Origin: Bacillus sp. MRMR6
GTDB taxonomy: Bacteria; Bacillota; Bacilli; Bacillales; Cytobacillaceae
DNA length: 49,842 nucleotides
Direction of reading: 5' to 3'
Assembly (NCBI RefSeq): GCF_001940785.1
Contig: NZ_MSLS01000015.1
Coordinates: 64,557-114,398, forward strand
In this document: in pieces, positions 47,931 to 49,842 of the stretch
Position numbering within the stretch: position 1 is the first letter of the stretch
Layout: every line of letters starts with the position of its first letter
Translations under genes and position numbers: made by a program
The notes under the pieces: generated by a model
What the model saw: the letters and a program-made list of their open reading frames with translations, nothing else
The model's database searches: none
What the model was told of the DNA's origin: nothing

Positions 47931-48080
47931 TGTCCAGCTCCAGCGCCCAGCGGCTAGTGTCCTTCGCTCTTCTCCCTACGATAAGTCAACAACGAATCGC
48001 AAAAAGCACTCTTCGTGTTTCCTTTATCTCAGGAGAAGACTCCAGGTTATACGCCGCTAAACGGGGCGATTGCGCTTTTC
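47931..48080 (-). repeat. Bacillus-type intergenic repeat E2
   Basis: Read on the minus strand it begins GAAAAGCGCAATCGCC and ends GGCGCTGGAGCTGGAC, the same ends as E1 at 46482-46596, with a different interior. It lies between crh and clpP and forms the 3' untranslated region of clpP. Confidence 0.7.
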
Positions 48081-48089
48081 TTTTCTTTT

Positions 48090-48695
48090 CTATTTCTTTT
48101 TCTTTTCTTCCAAGAAATTACGGGTGATGATGTGATCAACCAATCCATATTCTTTCGCTCTTTCGGCTGTCATGAAGTTATCACGGTCGGTGTCTTTGCT
48201 AATAACCTCCATTGGCTGACCTGTACGTTCAGCTAGAATGCCATTTAATTTTTCGCGAAGGAATAAAATACGCTTAGCGGCAATTTCAATCTCTGTTGCC
48301 TGCCCTTGTGCTCCACCTAATGGCTGATGGATCATAACTTCAGCGTTTGGCAATGCGTAACGTTTACCCTTCGTACCTGCAGCAAGTAAGAAGGCTCCCA
48401 TTGATGCGGCCATACCAATACAGATGGTTTGTACATCTGGCTTGATAAATTGCATAGTGTCAAAGATTGCCATACCAGCTGTGATGCTTCCGCCTGGGCT
48501 GTTAATATAAATGGATATATCCTTTTCTGGGTTTTCGGCTTCAAGGAATAACAATTGTGCTACAATTGAGTTGGCAACATTATCATCAATACCACTGCCC
48601 AGCATAATAATGCGATCTTTTAATAGGCGTGAGTAGATGTCATAGGCGCGCTCTCCGCGGTTTGTTTGTTCGATAACTGTAGGAATCAAATTCAT
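48090..48695 (-). CDS. clpP: ATP-dependent Clp protease proteolytic subunit
   Basis: A 201-residue serine protease forming the double-ring core used by ClpX, ClpC and ClpE. The catalytic triad is at the expected positions: Ser98 in GMAASMGAF, His123 in MIHQPLGG, Asp172 in DTDRDNFM. The AAAGGAGG site precedes the ATG. A CtsR operator overlaps its promoter, consistent with heat-shock control. Confidence 0.98.
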   Translation of the reverse strand: MNLIPTVIEQTNRGERAYDIYSRLLKDRIIMLGSGIDDNVANSIVAQLLFLEAENPEKDISIYINSPGGSITAGMAIFDTMQFIKPDVQTICIGMAASMGAFLLAAGTKGKRYALPNAEVMIHQPLGGAQGQATEIEIAAKRILFLREKLNGILAERTGQPMEVISKDTDRDNFMTAERAKEYGLVDHIITRNFLEEKKKK

Positions 48696-48742
48696 TATTC
48701 TTCCTCCTTTGGGTATGAAAGGTTTTTATAATATGTATAGTA

Positions 48743-48772
48743 ATCATACACTGATGGTCAATTAAGGTCAAA
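48743..48772 (-). promoter_or_regulatory. clpP promoter with CtsR operator
   Basis: On the minus strand TTGACC (plus 48766-48771), 17-base spacer, TATGAT (plus 48743-48748). The plus strand 48756-48772 reads GGTCAATTAAGGTCAAA, a tandem heptamer of the CtsR type (RGTCAAAnAnRGTCAAA) with one mismatch. Confidence 0.85.
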
Positions 48773-48841
48773 CAATTCGCTCTGTAATTTGTTCGACAAC
48801 TTTCCCTCTTACATCATAACCATTCCTGACATAATTTAACC

Positions 48842-48870
48842 TTGCAATGTTTTAAATCATATCATATAAT
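48842..48870 (+). promoter_or_regulatory. Promoter of tRNA-Arg
   Basis: TTGCAA (48842-48847), 17-base spacer, TATAAT (48865-48870), 22 bases before the tRNA. Confidence 0.8.
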
Positions 48871-48892
48871 ATGAAAGTCGTTATTTATCTAT

Positions 48893-48964
48893 GCGCTCGT
48901 GGTGCAACGGATAGCACGTAAGATTCCGGTTCTTAAAATGGGGGTTCGATTCCCTCCGAGCGCG
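48893..48964 (+). tRNA. trnQ-Arg: tRNA-Arg (anticodon CCG)
   Basis: Cloverleaf: acceptor GCGCTCG/CGAGCGC, D stem GTGC/GCAC, anticodon stem TAAGA/TCTTA with loop TTCCGGT (anticodon CCG at 48926-48928, decoding CGG), T stem GGGGG/CCCTC with TTCGATT loop, discriminator G. The CCA is not encoded. Position next to clpP matches trnQ-Arg of B. subtilis. Confidence 0.96.
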
Positions 48965-48970
48965 TCATCA

Positions 48971-49008
48971 AAGCCTCCTGTTACTTGTTAACAGGGGGTT
49001 TTTATTTT
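48971..49008 (+). terminator. Terminator of tRNA-Arg
   Basis: CCTCCTGTTA and TAACAGGGGG pair (some G-T) around CTTGT, then GTTTTTATTTTT. Confidence 0.85.
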
Positions 49009-49022
49009 TGCTGGCCGTGTTG

Positions 49023-49497
49023 TTTCAGGGGGAGTAAGGTAAAAACCGACGAGTGGTTTTGCCCGTGAGCGGAGATTCAGGGGGAGTAAGGTAAAAACCG
49101 ACGAGAGGTTTTGCCCGTGAGCGGAGATTCAAGGGGAGTAAGGTAAAAACTGGCGAGTGGTTTTGCCCGTGAGCGGGGATTCAAGGGGAGTAAGGTAAAA
49201 ACTGACGAGTGGTTTTGCCCGTGAGCGGAGATTCAGGGGGAGTAAGGTAAAAACTGACGAGTGGTTTTGCCCGTGAGCGGAGATTCAGGGGGAGTAAGGT
49301 AAAAACCGACGAGAGGTTTTGCCCGTGAGCGGAGATTCAGGGGGAGTAAGGTAAAAACTGGCGAGTGGTTTTGCCCGTGAGCGGGGATTCAAGGGGAGTA
49401 AGGTAAAAACTGACGAGTGGTTTTGCCCGTGAGCGGAGATTCAAGGGGACTAAGGTAAAAACCGACGAGAGGTTTTGCCCGTGAGCGGGGATCCAGG
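49023..49497. repeat. Tandem array 2: 9 copies of the 52-bp unit
   Basis: The same unit and orientation as array 1. The core GCCCGTGAGCGG occurs at 49061 and every 52 bases to 49477, preceded by a partial unit and ending abruptly in GGGGATCCAGG. Only substitutions separate the units. It starts 15 bases after the tRNA-Arg terminator. Confidence 0.95.
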
Positions 49498-49549
49498 TGC
49501 TTCGCTTTCCGCAGGAGGCCCGGGGGGACTCCTCGGCACTAAAGCGGAG
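49498..49549. repeat. Fragment of a Bacillus intergenic repeat
   Basis: TGCTTCGCTTTCCGC and GGGGGACTCCTCGGC resemble the ends and core of Bacillaceae intergenic repeats such as the one at 32364-32489. Only part is present, cut by array 2 on one side and by the IS-like sequence on the other. Confidence 0.5.
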
Positions 49550-49619
49550 GGCACTGAAGAACTTCCGTTTTTTATATTTTATAAATAAGGAAAAGGCATT
49601 ATGGATGAAAAAAGACAAA

Positions 49620-49663
49620 AAAAAGCAACTTCCTACCGAAATTCGAAGGGAAGTTGCTTATAC
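49620..49663 (-). terminator. Terminator of the transposase gene
   Basis: AAGCAACTTCC (plus 49624-49634) and GGAAGTTGCTT (plus 49649-49659) pair; on the minus strand the hairpin is followed by a run of eight T. Confidence 0.85.
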
Positions 49664-49676
49664 CTCTGCCTATTTC

Positions 49677-49842
49677 CTATTCTTTTTCATTAAGAAGTTT
49701 TATTATCCGTTTGAGATTGACAGCGAATATGGTTGTGGCTCCTTGAATTTCCATACCAAATAAACCCGAGGATTTGGCTGTTTCAAAACCGTGCCCATGC
49801 TTGAGTTCACTATTTTTTGCTTCAATTTTATAGCGGTTTTTT
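49677..49842 (-). CDS. IS1182-family transposase, C-terminal part
   Basis: An open frame of 54 codons entering from the right edge and ending at TAG (49677-49679). It reads NRYKIEAKNSELKHGHGF, then GLFGMEIQGATTIFAVNLKR, typical of the C-terminus of IS1182/IS5-related DDE transposases, including the E of the catalytic triad in the KxEAKNSELK helix. Whether the element is complete cannot be seen. Confidence 0.8.
   Translation of the reverse strand, partial: KNRYKIEAKNSELKHGHGFETAKSSGLFGMEIQGATTIFAVNLKRIIKLLNEKE

Larger units (their letters stand above)
49550..49842 (-). mobile_element. End of an IS1182-like insertion sequence (truncated by window edge)
   Basis: The transposase C-terminus at 49677-49842 and its terminator belong to an insertion sequence that enters from the right. 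The outer boundary is inferred near GGGCACTGAAGAAC at about 49549, where the repeat fragment stops. The inverted repeat cannot be confirmed without the other end. Confidence 0.6.

Noticed and set aside
47930..48236. Plus-strand open frames between crh and clpP
   Set aside because: They lie in the intergenic repeat and antisense to clpP, with no initiation signals.
48893..48964. tRNA that might read UGA (Sec or Cys, anticodon UCA), which would support recoding
   Set aside because: The anticodon loop is TTCCGGT, anticodon CCG, and the arm lengths are those of an ordinary tRNA-Arg.
49497..49763. Plus-strand open frame across the IS end
   Set aside because: It runs through the repeat fragment and antisense to the transposase C-terminus.

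Overview
The window is a low-GC Gram-positive chromosome segment of the family Bacillaceae, probably a Bacillus or Neobacillus-type spore former. This rests on gene order: csbA-uvrB-uvrA, yvlA/B/D, nagA-nagB-nagR, hprK-lgt-yvoD-ppaX-yvoF, hisZGDBHAFI, yvcD, trxB, yvcI, rapZ, yvcK, whiA, crh, clpP and tRNA-Arg follow the Bacillus subtilis order. Two tiny YjcZ-type sporulation peptides at the left edge, with a sigma-K-like promoter, agree with this.

Left part, 1-6400: two small sporulation peptides, an MFS transporter, then a cadmium/zinc resistance operon made of a CadC-type ArsR repressor, a CadA P-type ATPase, a methyltransferase and a CDF zinc exporter. The most unusual feature of the window is here. 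cadA has an excellent ribosome binding site and GTG start at 2685, but codon 17 is an in-frame UGA (2733-2735) that replaces exactly the first cysteine of the N-terminal CxxC metal-binding motif. The rest of the gene is intact to its end. This may be a selenocysteine-containing CadA (UxxC), a UGA-as-Cys recoding event, or a fresh nonsense mutation. A small hairpin of about the right geometry follows the UGA, but the evidence for it as a SECIS element is weak.

Zinc-starvation island, 6400-17900: five Zur-box-like palindromes control three transcription units. These are a nickel/opine-metallophore-type ABC importer (five genes) with a MATE transporter, a divergent operon of a lipoprotein ZnuA-like zinc-binding protein with a YcgR/YcgQ-type permease pair, and a ZagA/YciC-type GTPase with a cysteine-poor (zinc-independent) ribosomal protein L33 and a possible 20-residue peptide. 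The window therefore joins a zinc/cadmium efflux operon directly to a zinc-acquisition island.

Core block, 17900-39080: DNA repair (LexA-controlled uvrBA), a sigma-W-controlled envelope-stress operon yvlA-yvlB-yvlD (no yvlC), the N-acetylglucosamine catabolic operon with a NagR operator, hprK-lgt-yvoD-ppaX-yvoF, and a complete histidine pathway using the short HisG plus HisZ.

Accessory insertion, 39100-41070: 18 tandem copies of a 52-bp unit in strict register, followed by a NERD-domain gene, lie between hisI and yvcD. A second array of the same unit (9 copies plus a partial one) follows tRNA-Arg at 49023-49497. It is bounded by a Bacillus-type intergenic repeat fragment and the end of an IS1182-like transposase. 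The block between the arrays (yvcD, trxB, yvcI-rapZ-yvcK-whiA-crh, clpP, tRNA-Arg) is conserved housekeeping, decorated with two further intergenic repeat elements.
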